Assembly: GCA_947630065.1 (NCBI GenBank) | Contig: CANRGE010000010.1 | Location: 1 to 48,076 of the forward strand | Direction: 5' to 3' | Source of the DNA: an uncultured Clostridia bacterium | Lineage (GTDB): Bacteria; Bacillota; Clostridia; TANB77; CAG-508 | Length of the DNA: 48,076 nucleotides | Shown: positions 1-9,052 of the stretch, one piece after another | Numbering within the stretch: the first letter of the stretch is position 1 | Layout of the letters: each line of letters begins with the position of its first letter | Notes under the pieces: model-generated | What the model was told of the DNA's origin: nothing | Databases searched by the model: none | What the model saw: the letters and a program-made list of their open reading frames with translations, nothing else | Translations under genes and position numbers: made by a program

Positions 1-2
1 AT

Positions 3-56
3 ATTATTTATGCTGTTTTGAAGAACAACACACCTTATGAAATACCTAAACAATAA
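3..56 (+). CDS. Partial C-terminus, possibly a transposase
   Basis: An open frame enters from the left edge and stops at TAA 54-56, with translation IIYAVLKNNTPYEIPKQ. The pattern of a hydrophobic stretch followed by LKNNTPY resembles the tails of IS110-type transposases, but seventeen residues cannot prove this. It faces the response regulator that ends at 192. Bases 57-191 hold no gene that I can see. The identity is an inference and could be wrong; it might be the tail of any short protein. Confidence 0.3.
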   Translation: MIYAVLKNNTPYEIPKQ

Positions 57-191
57 ATATTATTTTCCATATATTACTAGCGGATTTTATTTCTAGAATC
101 TGCTTATTTATTATGACTATTTTTATATTAAAAAGATTTTTAATTTTTTTCAAATATCTATTGACTTTTTATAGTTGGTCTTTCTATATAT

Positions 192-890
192 TTACTTTAA
201 GTCTTCTATTTTATATCCTATACCCCAAATAACTTTTAAATATCTTGGTTCTTTAGGATTTATTTCTATTTTTTCTCTTATGTGTCTTATATGTACAGCT
301 ATTATATTTTCTGCACAATAACATTCTTCTTCCCATACATTTTCATATATTTGTTCTATTGAAAAAACTTTTCCTTTGTTTTTTATTAAAAATTTTAATA
401 TATTAAATTCTGTTGGCGTTAACTTTACTTGTTTTCCATCTATTGTAACTTCTTTTAATTCATCATCTACTATAAGTTCACCTGTTTTGTATATATTTTC
501 TTTCGTTTCTATTTTTATAGAACCTAATTGTGTGTATCTTCTTATAGCTGAATTAACTCTTGCTATTAATTCTAATGGATTAAATGGTTTTGTTATATAA
601 TCGTCTGCTCCTGAATTTAATCCATTTATTTTATCATAGTCTTCTGATTTAGCTGATAAAAATATTATTGGAACTGCTTTTTTTGTCCTAATTTTTTTAG
701 CTACCTCTATTCCATCAATTTTTGGCATCATAATATCTAAAATTACCAATTGTATATCTGTATTTTTTATTACCTTTAGTGCTTGCTCGCCATCATAAGC
801 TTTATAAATTTTATATCCTTCTTTAGTTAAATAAATATTTATTGCTTCTACAATTTCTTTATCATCATCACATATTAAAATATTATACAT
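192..890 (-). CDS. OmpR/VanR-type response regulator
   Basis: This is a two-component transcription regulator of 232 residues. The receiver domain covers about residues 1-118, with the acidic pair D8-D9, phospho-acceptor D52 in the VILDIMMP context, S79 and K101 (KPFNP). A winged-helix DNA-binding domain covers about 130-230 and ends in the GIGYKIE motif. The receiver most resembles VanR-like regulators (ADDYITKPFNPLELIARV). No histidine kinase is visible: the 191 bases downstream lack an open frame on this strand, so the partner is either absent or encoded elsewhere. The gene is divergent from the flippase at 1016, sharing a 125-base upstream region. The family call is firm; the signal and targets are unknown. 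Confidence 0.93.
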   Translation of the reverse strand: MYNILICDDDKEIVEAINIYLTKEGYKIYKAYDGEQALKVIKNTDIQLVILDIMMPKIDGIEVAKKIRTKKAVPIIFLSAKSEDYDKINGLNSGADDYITKPFNPLELIARVNSAIRRYTQLGSIKIETKENIYKTGELIVDDELKEVTIDGKQVKLTPTEFNILKFLIKNKGKVFSIEQIYENVWEEECYCAENIIAVHIRHIREKIEINPKEPRYLKVIWGIGYKIEDLK

Positions 891-1015
891 TTCTTATTCC
901 TTTCAAATTTTTATTAACTTGATATAGTTATAACATAATTTTCTTAAGAAAAATAGCACAATTTTATTAATTTTTTATTAAGATGCCTCATATATTTGGT
1001 TAGGTGATTTTTACA

Positions 1016-2510
1016 TTGAATAGGCTCAAAGTTTTTTTATTTAATGGAATAATTCTAACTCTAACATCTCTTCTTATGCGTATTGTGGGTTTTGCATTTA
1101 ATGTATATGTATCTAATAAAGTTGGAACTGTGGCATTAGGTGTATATGGATTAATTGTTTCTGTATATATGTTCTTTACTACTCTTTCTACATCTCGGAA
1201 TTAATTTAGCAGTAGTAAGAATTGTAACAGAAGAACTTACACTTTCTCCTGATTCTTCGTGTAAAAAAGCTATGAAAAAATGCTTGTCCTTTAGTTTTTT
1301 ATTAGGTTTTTTTGCTTTTATTTTATTAACTATTTTTTCAGATTTTATTTCTACTACTATTTTAAAAAATCAAGTAAAAAGTTATATATTTGTAATTATA
1401 GCTATTAGCTTGCCTTTTATTTCTATTGCTGCATGCTTAAATGGTTACTTTTCTGCACTAAGGAAAAATGGTAAAAATGCAATAAATAAAATTTTTGAAC
1501 AAACTGTAAAAATTATTTCAACTGCATTTATATTATCTTTGTTTATGCCTAATGGTATTCATTATGCTTGTTTGAGTTTAGTTTTAGGTGAGGCTATATC
1601 TGAAATATCTTCATGTATTTTCGTATATGTTTTATATATTATAGAAAGAAATAAAAATCATTTTAGGTCGGACAATAATAGGAATTATACTAAAAGAATA
1701 CTAAAAATCTCTGTTCCAATTGCAATTACTTCGTATATTCGTTCTGGTCTTTCTACTTTAAAACAGTTGCTTATTCCCTCTAGACTTGAGAAATCTGGCT
1801 TATCTTATGAAGCATGTATGTCTAGCTATGGTTTAATAAATGGTATGGTTATGCCTGTTTTAATGTTTCCAGAGGTAATTATTAATTCGTTTAGTGGATT
1901 ATTGATTCCAGAATTCACATATTTTAATACAAAAAAAAGATATTCTAAAATAAATTCTGTTTTAACAAAAATTTTTAGAATAACTTTTTGTTTTTCTGTT
2001 TGTGCTATTGGTGTTTTCTTGTTTTATTCAGATAAAATTAGTCTATTTATTTATAATAATTTAACAGTTTCTACATATTTAAAAATTCTATGTCCTCTAC
2101 TTCTATTTATGTATTTAGATAGTGTTGTAGATTCTGTTTTAAAAGGTGTAGATAAACAGGTTAATGTTATGAATATTAACATTTTAGACTTATTTGTTAG
2201 TATTTTTTGTATTTATTTTTTATTGCCACTGTTTGGAATTAATGGTTACATTTATGTTATATTTATTAGTGAATTATTAAACTCTTGTATGAGTATTTTT
2301 CAATTATATAAATTTTCTAAATTTAAAATAGATTTTAAAAATTGGATTATTAAACCTTTTTTGTTCATTTTAATTTCATTTATAGTAACTGAAATTAGTA
2401 TACGAAATCCTTGTATTAATGCTACAGCTTTTTCTTTAAAAATAATATTTTTTGTTTTTTGTTATTCACTCTTAACTCTTTTATTTAATAGAGTAAAACT
2501 AGTTGATTAG
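1016..2510 (+). CDS. SpoVB/MurJ-like flippase, needs +1 shift at CGG 1196
   Basis: This polytopic protein of the MOP exporter superfamily resembles stage V sporulation protein B and lipid II flippases. The first 60 codons (to TCT 1193-1195) and the remaining 437 residues (from GGA 1197) lie in different frames. Skipping C1196 joins them as ...TTLSTS-GINLAVVRIVTEE..., which is the expected conserved region with glycine at the join. Total length is about 497 residues, normal for SpoVB. About 12-14 hydrophobic segments are visible. The start is best placed at TTG 1016 because AGGTGA at 1002-1007 lies eight bases upstream; the in-frame GTG at 1004 overlaps that site. Without the shift the product ends after two more codons (R, N, stop). 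It is either a recoded gene or a pseudogene; I favour recoding. Confidence 0.85.
1196..1198 (+). other. CGG +1 recoding site in SpoVB-like gene
   Basis: The zero frame reads ACA TCT CGG AAT TAA. Skipping C1196 gives ACA TCT GGA ATT AAT and continues for 437 codons. The inserted residue is glycine, which is common at this position in SpoVB relatives. P-site slippage from TCT to CTC is unlikely. Confidence 0.8.
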
Positions 2511-2524
2511 TAGTGCAATGTTAT

Positions 2525-2569
2525 TTTTTTATATAATAGGAAAGTAGAACTTTCCTATTATATAAAAAA
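2525..2569. repeat. Dispersed perfect hairpin, copy 1
   Basis: A 21-bp perfect inverted repeat (2525-2545 and 2549-2569) surrounds the loop AGA, with core TATAATAGGAAAGT. The T and A runs at its ends would make it a two-way terminator for the flippase and for the sortase. The preceding bases TGCAATGTTATTTTTTT recur before the copy at 14065, so the repeated unit is longer than the stem. Confidence 0.85.
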
Positions 2570-2570
2570 T

Positions 2571-2605
2571 ATAAACAGGACTGAGAATAAATTAGTCCTG
2601 TTTAT
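2571..2605 (-). terminator. Terminator of the sortase gene
   Basis: A 12-bp stem (ATAAACAGGACT at 2571-2582 with its complement at 2594-2605) has an 11-base loop. A T run follows in the minus direction, six bases after the sortase stop. T-rich sequence also follows in the plus direction, so it may act both ways. Confidence 0.8.
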
Positions 2606-2610
2606 ATTTT

Positions 2611-3429
2611 TTATTTTACTTCTCTTGCTTTTACTATTAATCTTTGTGTTCCATAATTTGTACAAGTTATTAATGTTATTTCCTTTCTGCCATTTGTACG
2701 TTGTGATGTACAACTTGTATCTTCTGGCTGTACTTTATATTTATCATATACTTCATATTTTAAAGTTGTTCCTGTTAAATCTGTTAATTCTACTATGTCG
2801 CCAACAGATATTCCAGATAATTTTCCAAACATTTTTTTATTTTTATAATTATGTCCTACTATTACATAGTTTCCTACTTTATTTGGAGCTCCTCCCCAGA
2901 ATTTTGCTAATGATATTTTTAAAAGTTCATCTGTTGTATATGGTTCTTGTAAATGAGTTAATACTGGATAGCTAATATCTAGACTTGGTATATTTAATAT
3001 TGATTCTGTTGTATATTCAAGTCCTGATTCTGTTGTATATATTTCCATATCTTCATTTCTGTGTTGTATGTAATCTTCTGCGTCTCTTGCAATTTTTGTT
3101 ACATCTATTTCTTCTCTATTACTTTCTGTTTCATTTAATACAACTATTAAAACATTATCTTCTATTTTTACAGTTGTATTATCCATATTTACTTGTTCTA
3201 CTTCTATTTCATTTTCTTCTTCTGTTTTTAAATCTATACTAGCAAGAATTTCTCTTGATACTTCTTCGCTTTTATTTCTATCATACTCTGCATAAATATA
3301 GAAAGAGAATAATACGCACACTAAAAAGACTGACAAGAAAAAGTTGATTTTATACATTTTTTTCTTTCTTCTCAGTTCTGGAGTAACATATATTTTTTCA
3401 GTTATTAATATTTGATTCATATGGTTCAT
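2611..3429 (-). CDS. Sortase family transpeptidase
   Basis: This is a membrane-anchored cysteine transpeptidase of 272 residues that joins sorting-signal proteins to the cell wall or to each other. A basic N-terminus precedes one membrane segment at about residues 29-47, followed by a charged linker (50-140). The sortase fold covers about 144-272 with the full catalytic triad: H193 in VGHNY, C256 in TLITCTN and R263 in TQRLIV. The start has AAGGAG six bases upstream; the second ATG is too far from it. The gene stands alone with its own promoter and terminator. A candidate substrate with an LPQTG signal lies at 12239-13729. Sortase is certain; the class (B- or D-like) is not. Confidence 0.93.
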   Translation of the reverse strand: MNHMNQILITEKIYVTPELRRKKKMYKINFFLSVFLVCVLFSFYIYAEYDRNKSEEVSREILASIDLKTEEENEIEVEQVNMDNTTVKIEDNVLIVVLNETESNREEIDVTKIARDAEDYIQHRNEDMEIYTTESGLEYTTESILNIPSLDISYPVLTHLQEPYTTDELLKISLAKFWGGAPNKVGNYVIVGHNYKNKKMFGKLSGISVGDIVELTDLTGTTLKYEVYDKYKVQPEDTSCTSQRTNGRKEITLITCTNYGTQRLIVKAREVK

Positions 3430-3463
3430 ATGATTCTCCTTATAAGTATAATCTCTCTATAAT

Positions 3464-3492
3464 ATTATATCATTAATACGTTATTTTTCCAA
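3464..3492 (-). promoter_or_regulatory. Sigma-A-type promoter for the sortase gene
   Basis: On the minus strand TTGGAA (3492-3487) and TATAAT (3469-3464) are separated by exactly 17 bases. The -10 element is perfect and lies about 35 bases upstream of the start codon. Confidence 0.75.
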
Positions 3493-3522
3493 TAGTTTTT
3501 ATATAAATATTTAAAAAAAACG

Positions 3523-3568
3523 AAACTAATATTTTCTAATGAATTCATTGCTTAGAAAATATTAGTTT
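3523..3568 (-). terminator. Terminator of dapL
   Basis: A 17-bp perfect stem (3523-3539 with 3552-3568) and 12-base loop lie 27 bases after the dapL stop. On the minus strand the stem is followed by CG and eight Ts. Confidence 0.85.
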
Positions 3569-3594
3569 TTTATACTGTTTTTTAAAAAATTAAC

Positions 3595-4836
3595 TCATTT
3601 TAAATTTTTTATTCTTTCTATTGCTTCTTTTGTATTTTCTCTTGTACCAAATGCTGTTAGTCTAAAATATCCTTCTCCACTTGGGCCAAATCCTGCTCCT
3701 GGTGTTCCTACTACATTTGCATTTTCTAATAAATAATCGAAAAATTCCCATGAGGTATATTGTTTAGGAACTTTTAGCCAAATATATGGTGCATTTTTTC
3801 CTCCAAATATTTCATATCCTGCTTCTTTTAATCCTTCAGATATTATTTTTGCATTTTCCATATAGTAATTTATATTTTCTTTTATTTGTTTTTGACCTTC
3901 TTCAGTATAAACCGCTTCTGCTCCTTTTTGTGTTATATAAGATACTCCATTAAATTTTGTACATTGTCTTCTATTCCATAAATTATTAATTGATACTTCT
4001 ATTTTTTGCCCATTTACAACTTCTTCTACCTTTAATTCTTTTGGTATTACTACATATCCACATCTTGTGCCTGTGAATCCTGCTGTTTTTGAAAAGCTTC
4101 TAAATTCTATAGCTACTTCTTTTGCCCCTTCTACCTCAAAAATTGTATGTGGCACATTTTCTTCTTGTATAAATGCTTCATAAGCTGAATCATATAATAT
4201 AATGGCTTTTTCTCTTTTTGCATAATCAACCCATTTTTTCAGTTCAGCTTTTGTTAAAACTGTTCCTGTTGGATTATTTGGAAAGCAAAGATAAATCATA
4301 TCAACCTTTTCTTTTGGTAATTCTGGAATAAAGTTATTTTCTGCTGTTACTGGCATATATACAACTTCATCAAATTTATTATTTTGTTTGTTATATTCTC
4401 CTGTTCTACCTGCCATTACGTTTGTATCTAAATATACTGGATAAACTGGATCAGTAATAGCAATAATATTTTCTACTCCGAAAATATCTCCTATATTTCC
4501 TGTATCACATTTTGCTCCATCAGATATGAATATTTCATCTTTTTCTATATTTACTCCTCTTTTTTTATAGTCGTTTTCTACTATTTTTTCTCTTAAAAAA
4601 TCATATCCTTGCTCTGGTCCATAACCTCTAAATGTCTCTTTTTGTCCCATTTCATCTGCTGCTTTTTTCATAGCTTCTACACATGCATTTGCAAGTGGTA
4701 AAGTTACATCTCCTATTCCTAATTTTATAACTTTTTTATCTGGATTTTTTGTTGTATAATCTGCAACTTTTTTTGCTATTGTTGAAAATAAGTAACTATC
4801 CTGTAATTTTAAATAATTTTTATTTATATGTATCAT
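3595..4836 (-). CDS. dapL: LL-diaminopimelate aminotransferase
   Basis: This PLP enzyme converts tetrahydrodipicolinate with glutamate directly to LL-diaminopimelate, bypassing the acylated intermediates of lysine and peptidoglycan precursor synthesis. The 413 residues match the family length. Visible marks are GIGDVTLPL (about 40-48), the cofactor-binding DGAKCDTGN region (106-114), FPNNPTGT (185-192), and the PLP lysine K250 in [12 protein letters not shown]. It follows dapF by 19 bases on the same strand, so the two consecutive pathway steps form one operon ending at the terminator 3523-3568. The call is secure. Confidence 0.96.
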   Translation of the reverse strand: MIHINKNYLKLQDSYLFSTIAKKVADYTTKNPDKKVIKLGIGDVTLPLANACVEAMKKAADEMGQKETFRGYGPEQGYDFLREKIVENDYKKRGVNIEKDEIFISDGAKCDTGNIGDIFGVENIIAITDPVYPVYLDTNVMAGRTGEYNKQNNKFDEVVYMPVTAENNFIPELPKEKVDMIYLCFPNNPTGTVLTKAELKKWVDYAKREKAIILYDSAYEAFIQEENVPHTIFEVEGAKEVAIEFRSFSKTAGFTGTRCGYVVIPKELKVEEVVNGQKIEVSINNLWNRRQCTKFNGVSYITQKGAEAVYTEEGQKQIKENINYYMENAKIISEGLKEAGYEIFGGKNAPYIWLKVPKQYTSWEFFDYLLENANVVGTPGAGFGPSGEGYFRLTAFGTRENTKEAIERIKNLK

Positions 4837-4855
4837 ATTAATTTTCCTTTCTTTT

Positions 4856-5695
4856 TTATATTTCTATTTCACCTTCAAATACAGTTGTTGCTGGTCCTGT
4901 CATATATATATGCTCATTATCTTCATTCCATTGTATTTTTAGGTCTCCTCCAAGTAATTTTACTGTTACATCTTTATTTGTAAGTCCATTTATATTACTT
5001 GCTACTGCTACTGCACATGCTCCTGTACCACATGCAAAAGTTTCTCCTGAGCCTCTTTCCCAAACTCTCATTTTTATAGTTTCTTTATCTAGAATTTGTA
5101 TAAATTCAATATTTGCTCTTTCTGGAAAATGTGAATCTACTTCTAAAATTTTTCCATATTTTTCTACATCAAACTCGTCTACATTTTCTACTATTGTTAT
5201 AGCATGTGGATTTCCCATAGATACACATGTAAATTTAAATTTTTTATCTTCTGCTTGTAATTCCAAATTTTTTACAATTTTTTCTTCTGATATTACTGGA
5301 ATTTTTTCAGGGTCTAATATTGGTTTTCCCATGTCAACCTTTACTGTTTCTACCTTATTATTTTTAACATTTAATTCTAGTACCTTAATTCCAGCAAGTG
5401 TTTCTACTGTTATTTCTTCTTTTGTTGTTAATCCTTTGTCATAAACAAATTTTCCTACGCATCGAATTCCATTGCCACACATTTGCGCTTCTGTTCCATC
5501 ATAGTTAAACATTCTCATTTTAAAATCACAAATGTCACTTTTGCAAATTAAAATAAGACCATCCGAACCGACTCCAAAATGTCGATTACTTACAAATTTA
5601 GCTAGGTCAGATATGTTTTTTGGTTCTTCTTGCTTAGTACAATCAATATAAACATAATCATTTCCTAGCCCATGCATTTTCGTAAATTTTATCAT
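4856..5695 (-). CDS. dapF: Diaminopimelate epimerase
   Basis: This enzyme converts LL- to meso-diaminopimelate with a two-cysteine acid/base mechanism. Both catalytic cysteines are visible: QMCGNGIRC in the first half and [16 protein letters not shown] in the second. The N-terminus [11 protein letters not shown] is typical. The start is placed at ATG 5695 (279 residues), because the ribosome site AGAGGTG overlaps an upstream in-frame GTG at 5704 and sits at the right distance from ATG 5695. dapL follows after 19 bases. The call is secure. Confidence 0.95.
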   Translation of the reverse strand: MIKFTKMHGLGNDYVYIDCTKQEEPKNISDLAKFVSNRHFGVGSDGLILICKSDICDFKMRMFNYDGTEAQMCGNGIRCVGKFVYDKGLTTKEEITVETLAGIKVLELNVKNNKVETVKVDMGKPILDPEKIPVISEEKIVKNLELQAEDKKFKFTCVSMGNPHAITIVENVDEFDVEKYGKILEVDSHFPERANIEFIQILDKETIKMRVWERGSGETFACGTGACAVAVASNINGLTNKDVTVKLLGGDLKIQWNEDNEHIYMTGPATTVFEGEIEI

Positions 5696-5720
5696 AATTT
5701 TCACCTCTATAGGTAATATA

Positions 5721-5752
5721 AAAACATAGAATATATTTATATTCTATGTTTT
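5721..5752 (-). terminator. Terminator-like hairpin after the LamG gene
   Basis: A 14-bp stem (5721-5734 with 5739-5752) has a four-base loop and A/T ends. It lies 38 bases beyond the stop of the gene at 5790 and upstream of dapF. The T run belongs partly to the stem, so strength is uncertain. Confidence 0.6.
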
Positions 5753-5789
5753 TTATTCTAGCATATGTTATTTTTTTTGTAAAGAAAAT

Positions 5790-6659
5790 TTATTTAAATC
5801 TTATTAAATCTAATTCATAATTATGTTGCACTTCTTCATCTGTTAAAGCTCTATTATATATTCGTATTGCTTCAATTTTTCCATTAAAATAGCTATTTCC
5901 AATTGCACTATCTTCTTCACTTATTCCTATTTTAATTATTGTATTATTATCTGGACTTTTAATTGTTCCTGCTATATTTGTACTTGTTTTATCTCCATTT
6001 TCATATAAAACTATATTACTTCCATCATAACTACCAGATAGAAAATATTTATTATTAGCTTTTATTTCGTTATTAGATACAGCTGAATAATAACTTCCAT
6101 TTACGTTAATTGTAAATTTATTAAAGTTTGTACTACCTCCAGCAGAATAATTTGTTATTCCATAACCTCCGTTTTTAAAATTACCTATTATAGTAGTATT
6201 ATTGTTTTCAGGAATTTGCTCATATTCTATTACAGTTTCAATAGTTACATTACTATAATCTAATTGTTTTAAAGATACAATATCATTTATACCATCAAAA
6301 TGTAGCGCACCATTTATTAAAGTAGCTCCATCTATTGTTCCATCATTTTCATTATTAGATAAATCTTTTAGAATATTATTTTGAACTCCTTTTGTTTGTG
6401 ATAAATCATAATATGCTATTAAATCTTTTTGTATATATCCATTATATTGTTGGTTTTGTTCTTGTATTAATGTCTCATATACATCATCTAAATTATTTAA
6501 ATCTTGTTCATATATTTCTTTTATTCTTCTTGTACTTGCATATGTTGTGGCTTCATCATTTGATGTTAATGTATATAAAGTTACTAAATATATTATAAAG
6601 AATAACATTGCTACTAATACAAATAATACTACTGAACCTTTTTGACTTTTTATTTTCAT
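5790..6659 (-). CDS. Pseudopilin-like anchor with LamG/ConA-like domain
   Basis: The 289-residue protein starts with a short basic leader (KIKSQKG) and a hydrophobic segment at about 8-28, like PilX-type minor pilins. The conserved glutamate at position +5 of true prepilins is absent. Residues 70-289 form a laminin-G/concanavalin-like fold: it opens with DLIAYYDLS, has GALHFDGINDIVSL at about 117-130, and closes with FNGKIEAIRIYNRALTDEEV. Such domains usually bind carbohydrate or protein on the cell surface. It lies 45 bases after cca but has its own downstream hairpin. The role is unknown; surface adhesion is an inference. Confidence 0.75.
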   Translation of the reverse strand: MKIKSQKGSVVLFVLVAMLFFIIYLVTLYTLTSNDEATTYASTRRIKEIYEQDLNNLDDVYETLIQEQNQQYNGYIQKDLIAYYDLSQTKGVQNNILKDLSNNENDGTIDGATLINGALHFDGINDIVSLKQLDYSNVTIETVIEYEQIPENNNTTIIGNFKNGGYGITNYSAGGSTNFNKFTINVNGSYYSAVSNNEIKANNKYFLSGSYDGSNIVLYENGDKTSTNIAGTIKSPDNNTIIKIGISEEDSAIGNSYFNGKIEAIRIYNRALTDEEVQHNYELDLIRFK

Positions 6660-6704
6660 TTGTTATCTCCTTTTTTCTAATTATATATTATACTATTATT
6701 TTAT

Positions 6705-7937
6705 TCAATAATTTTTTAACCAATTTATTCTTTCTTCATGTAATTTTTGTTTTAATTGTATTCCTTCTTCTATATTATATTTTTTCTTTATAAAATCTCC
6801 ATCTACTGATTTTATACATCTCTTTCCTATTTCTAGAAATTCTAATTCTTTTTCGTTTTCTCCTTGTTTTCCTAATCTATCTGCATTTACAACTATTTGT
6901 AAACCTTCTAATCCTAATTTTGACTTTTCTATTCTTTCTATAAAAGTTACTTTTGTTGCTGGTTTCATATTTTTAAATATTCCACCTTTCATATGTTCTT
7001 TTGCAGATACTTTTCCACAATCTTTCCAAATTTGTGGAGTTTTAAGCCTATTACTTAAATTTTCTACTAGTTTTACTCCTCTTGCATCATGTCCATAATG
7101 ATGTGGTAAAATTTCTTTTGGTGTTACACCTTTTCCTAAATCATGAACTAAAGCACAATATCTATATACTTCATTTTTTGTAAGATTACATGCATTATCT
7201 AAAACTAACATCGTATGATTATAAGCATCTCCTTCTGGATGATATTTAATTGGTTGCTCTATACCTATTAAATCATTTATTTCTTTAAAATGAATATCTA
7301 ATACTCCTGCTTTTCTTAATACATTAAAAAATATTGACGGTTTATTTGTATTTAATGCTTTTCTAAATTCAGTAAATACTCTTTCTTTTGATAATGTATT
7401 TAATTCATCTTTTAACTTATTCATTAATATTATAGTGTTTTTATCTACCTCAAACTCTAATTTTGCTGCGAATCTTGCCACTCTATATACTCGTAATGGG
7501 TCTTCTGAAAACGCATTTGTTGTTGCTCGTATTATTTTATTTTTAATATCTTGAATTCCATTAAATGGGTCTATAATTTCACCAGTTAATACATTTTTTG
7601 CTATTGAATTTATTGTTATATCTCTTCTTGCTAAGTCTTCTTGTATTGTAATATTTTTATGTGTTTCTACTTTAAATTTTTTATGTCCTAATCCTATTTT
7701 TCTTTCTTTTCTTGCAAGTGCAAATTCTGTATTGTTAATTGTAAATACTTCAAAACTTTTTCCTTGTATTTTAGCATTTGGAAACAAATTTAAAAATTCA
7801 TCTTTTGATATTCCTGTTACGCAATAATCTTTATCGTGATTTTCTATATTTAGAAATTCATCTCTTAGTGCTCCTCCAACAAGATATAAACTTCCACCTA
7901 TATTATTTATTTTATTTGCAATTTCTATTATATCCAT
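6705..7937 (-). CDS. cca: CCA tRNA nucleotidyltransferase with HD domain
   Basis: This enzyme adds or repairs the 3' CCA of tRNAs. The 410 residues show the nucleotidyltransferase signature near the start (LYLVGGALRDEFL with the acidic pair DKD at about 35-37), RRDITINSIA at about 104-113, EDPLRVYRVARFAAKLEFE at about 145, and a C-terminal HD domain (HDLGKG, HHYGHDARG). Its layout and length follow the E. coli-type Cca, whose HD domain has phosphatase activity, rather than the shorter Bacillus enzyme. Several tRNA genes in such genomes lack encoded CCA, though the tRNA at 33529 encodes it. It diverges from the por operon. The call is secure. Confidence 0.93.
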   Translation of the reverse strand: MDIIEIANKINNIGGSLYLVGGALRDEFLNIENHDKDYCVTGISKDEFLNLFPNAKIQGKSFEVFTINNTEFALARKERKIGLGHKKFKVETHKNITIQEDLARRDITINSIAKNVLTGEIIDPFNGIQDIKNKIIRATTNAFSEDPLRVYRVARFAAKLEFEVDKNTIILMNKLKDELNTLSKERVFTEFRKALNTNKPSIFFNVLRKAGVLDIHFKEINDLIGIEQPIKYHPEGDAYNHTMLVLDNACNLTKNEVYRYCALVHDLGKGVTPKEILPHHYGHDARGVKLVENLSNRLKTPQIWKDCGKVSAKEHMKGGIFKNMKPATKVTFIERIEKSKLGLEGLQIVVNADRLGKQGENEKELEFLEIGKRCIKSVDGDFIKKKYNIEEGIQLKQKLHEERINWLKNY

Positions 7938-8039
7938 AATTTTATCATCCCTTATTTACACTTTAAAACGCATTTATTTTATGCCTAAATTTTATAATAT
8001 TTTTATATTTGTTGCAATATATTTAGTATTAGTTTTTTC

Positions 8040-8068
8040 TTGACATATATGTATTTTAAGAATATACT
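8040..8068 (+). promoter_or_regulatory. Strong sigma-A promoter for the por operon
   Basis: Consensus TTGACA (8040-8045), a 17-base spacer and TATACT (8063-8068) lie 55 bases upstream of porC. AAGGAGG at 8103-8109 follows in the leader, 13-14 bases from the ATG. Confidence 0.85.
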
Positions 8069-8123
8069 TTACTTAGTTTCTAGTAAACGTAAAAATTTTT
8101 TATAAGGAGGTTTTTTAGTAAAT

Positions 8124-8705
8124 ATGAATGACTTAGTAGAAATAAGATGGCATGGTAGAGGCGGTCAAGGTGCAAAAACAGCTTCACTTTTACTTGCAGA
8201 TGCAGCATTCAATACTGGAAAATTCATTCAAGGTTTTCCTGAATACGGTCCTGAAAGAATGGGTGCTCCTATCACTGCTTATAATCGTATTAGTAATAAA
8301 CCAATTACTATTCATAGCAATATTTATGAACCAGATTTCGTTGTAGTTGTTGATGACACACTACTTGAATCTGTAGATGTAACTGCTGGTTTAAAACAAG
8401 ATGGTGCAATTGTAATTAATACAACAAAAGATGCAGAATATTTGAAAAAAGTTTTAAGAGGTTATTCTGGTGCAGTCTATACAATAGATGCACGAAAAGT
8501 TTCTATGGAAACTCTAGGAAAATATTTTCCTAATACTCCAATGCTTGCTGCAATTGTAAAAGTTAGCCAAATAATGACAGAGCAAGAATTATTAGATGAT
8601 ATGGAGGGTTCTTTTAAACATAAATTTGCCAAAAAACCTGAAGTTATTGATGGTAATATGAAAGCTTTAAAAATGGCTTTAAATGAGGTTAAGAAAGTTT
8701 TCTAA
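8124..8705 (+). CDS. porC: 2-oxoacid:ferredoxin oxidoreductase, gamma subunit
   Basis: This is the gamma subunit of a four-part pyruvate (or related 2-oxoacid) ferredoxin oxidoreductase, which decarboxylates the oxoacid to acyl-CoA and reduces ferredoxin. The 193 residues begin with EIRWHGRGGQGAKTAS, the family hallmark, followed by GFPEYGPERMGAP. It is the first gene of the gamma-delta-alpha-beta operon 8124-11206, the order known from archaeal and Thermotoga enzymes. Substrate cannot be proven from sequence; pyruvate is most likely, 2-ketoisovalerate possible. Confidence 0.92.
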   Translation: MNDLVEIRWHGRGGQGAKTASLLLADAAFNTGKFIQGFPEYGPERMGAPITAYNRISNKPITIHSNIYEPDFVVVVDDTLLESVDVTAGLKQDGAIVINTTKDAEYLKKVLRGYSGAVYTIDARKVSMETLGKYFPNTPMLAAIVKVSQIMTEQELLDDMEGSFKHKFAKKPEVIDGNMKALKMALNEVKKVF

Positions 8706-8741
8706 ATTTTATTAATCTCTATATTGAAAGGAGTAAAATAT

Positions 8742-9032
8742 ATGACAAGTAATAAATTAAATCCAAATACACCATGGCAAGACATGACTGTTGGTGGAAA
8801 TATTTATAATTCTGGTAATGCAAAAGAATTTAAGACTGGTGACTGGAGATCTATAAAACCTATATATTTATCTGAAAAATGTAAACAATGTGGTTTATGC
8901 TTCCCTGTATGTCCAGATGATGCAATACCTGTAAATAAAGAACAAAAAAGAGAAGATTTTAATTATGATTATTGCAAAGGATGTGGCGTTTGCGCAAAAG
9001 TATGTCCTTTTGGAGCAATTGAAATGAAATAA
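8742..9032 (+). CDS. porD: 2-oxoacid:ferredoxin oxidoreductase, delta (ferredoxin) subunit
   Basis: This small iron-sulfur subunit passes electrons from the catalytic centre to ferredoxin. Two complete [4Fe-4S] motifs are visible: CKQCGLCFPVCP and CKGCGVCAKVCP. The start is ATG 8742 (96 residues), because AAAGGAG at 8727-8733 would lie inside the frame if the upstream TTG 8724 were used. It sits 36 bases after porC and 20 before porA. The call is secure as a delta subunit. Confidence 0.92.
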   Translation: MTSNKLNPNTPWQDMTVGGNIYNSGNAKEFKTGDWRSIKPIYLSEKCKQCGLCFPVCPDDAIPVNKEQKREDFNYDYCKGCGVCAKVCPFGAIEMK

Positions 9033-9052
9033 TTTATAAAGGAGATTTTAAT

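Noticed and set aside
4856..5704. GTG 5704 as start of dapF
   Set aside because: The ribosome site overlaps that codon; ATG 5695 has proper spacing.
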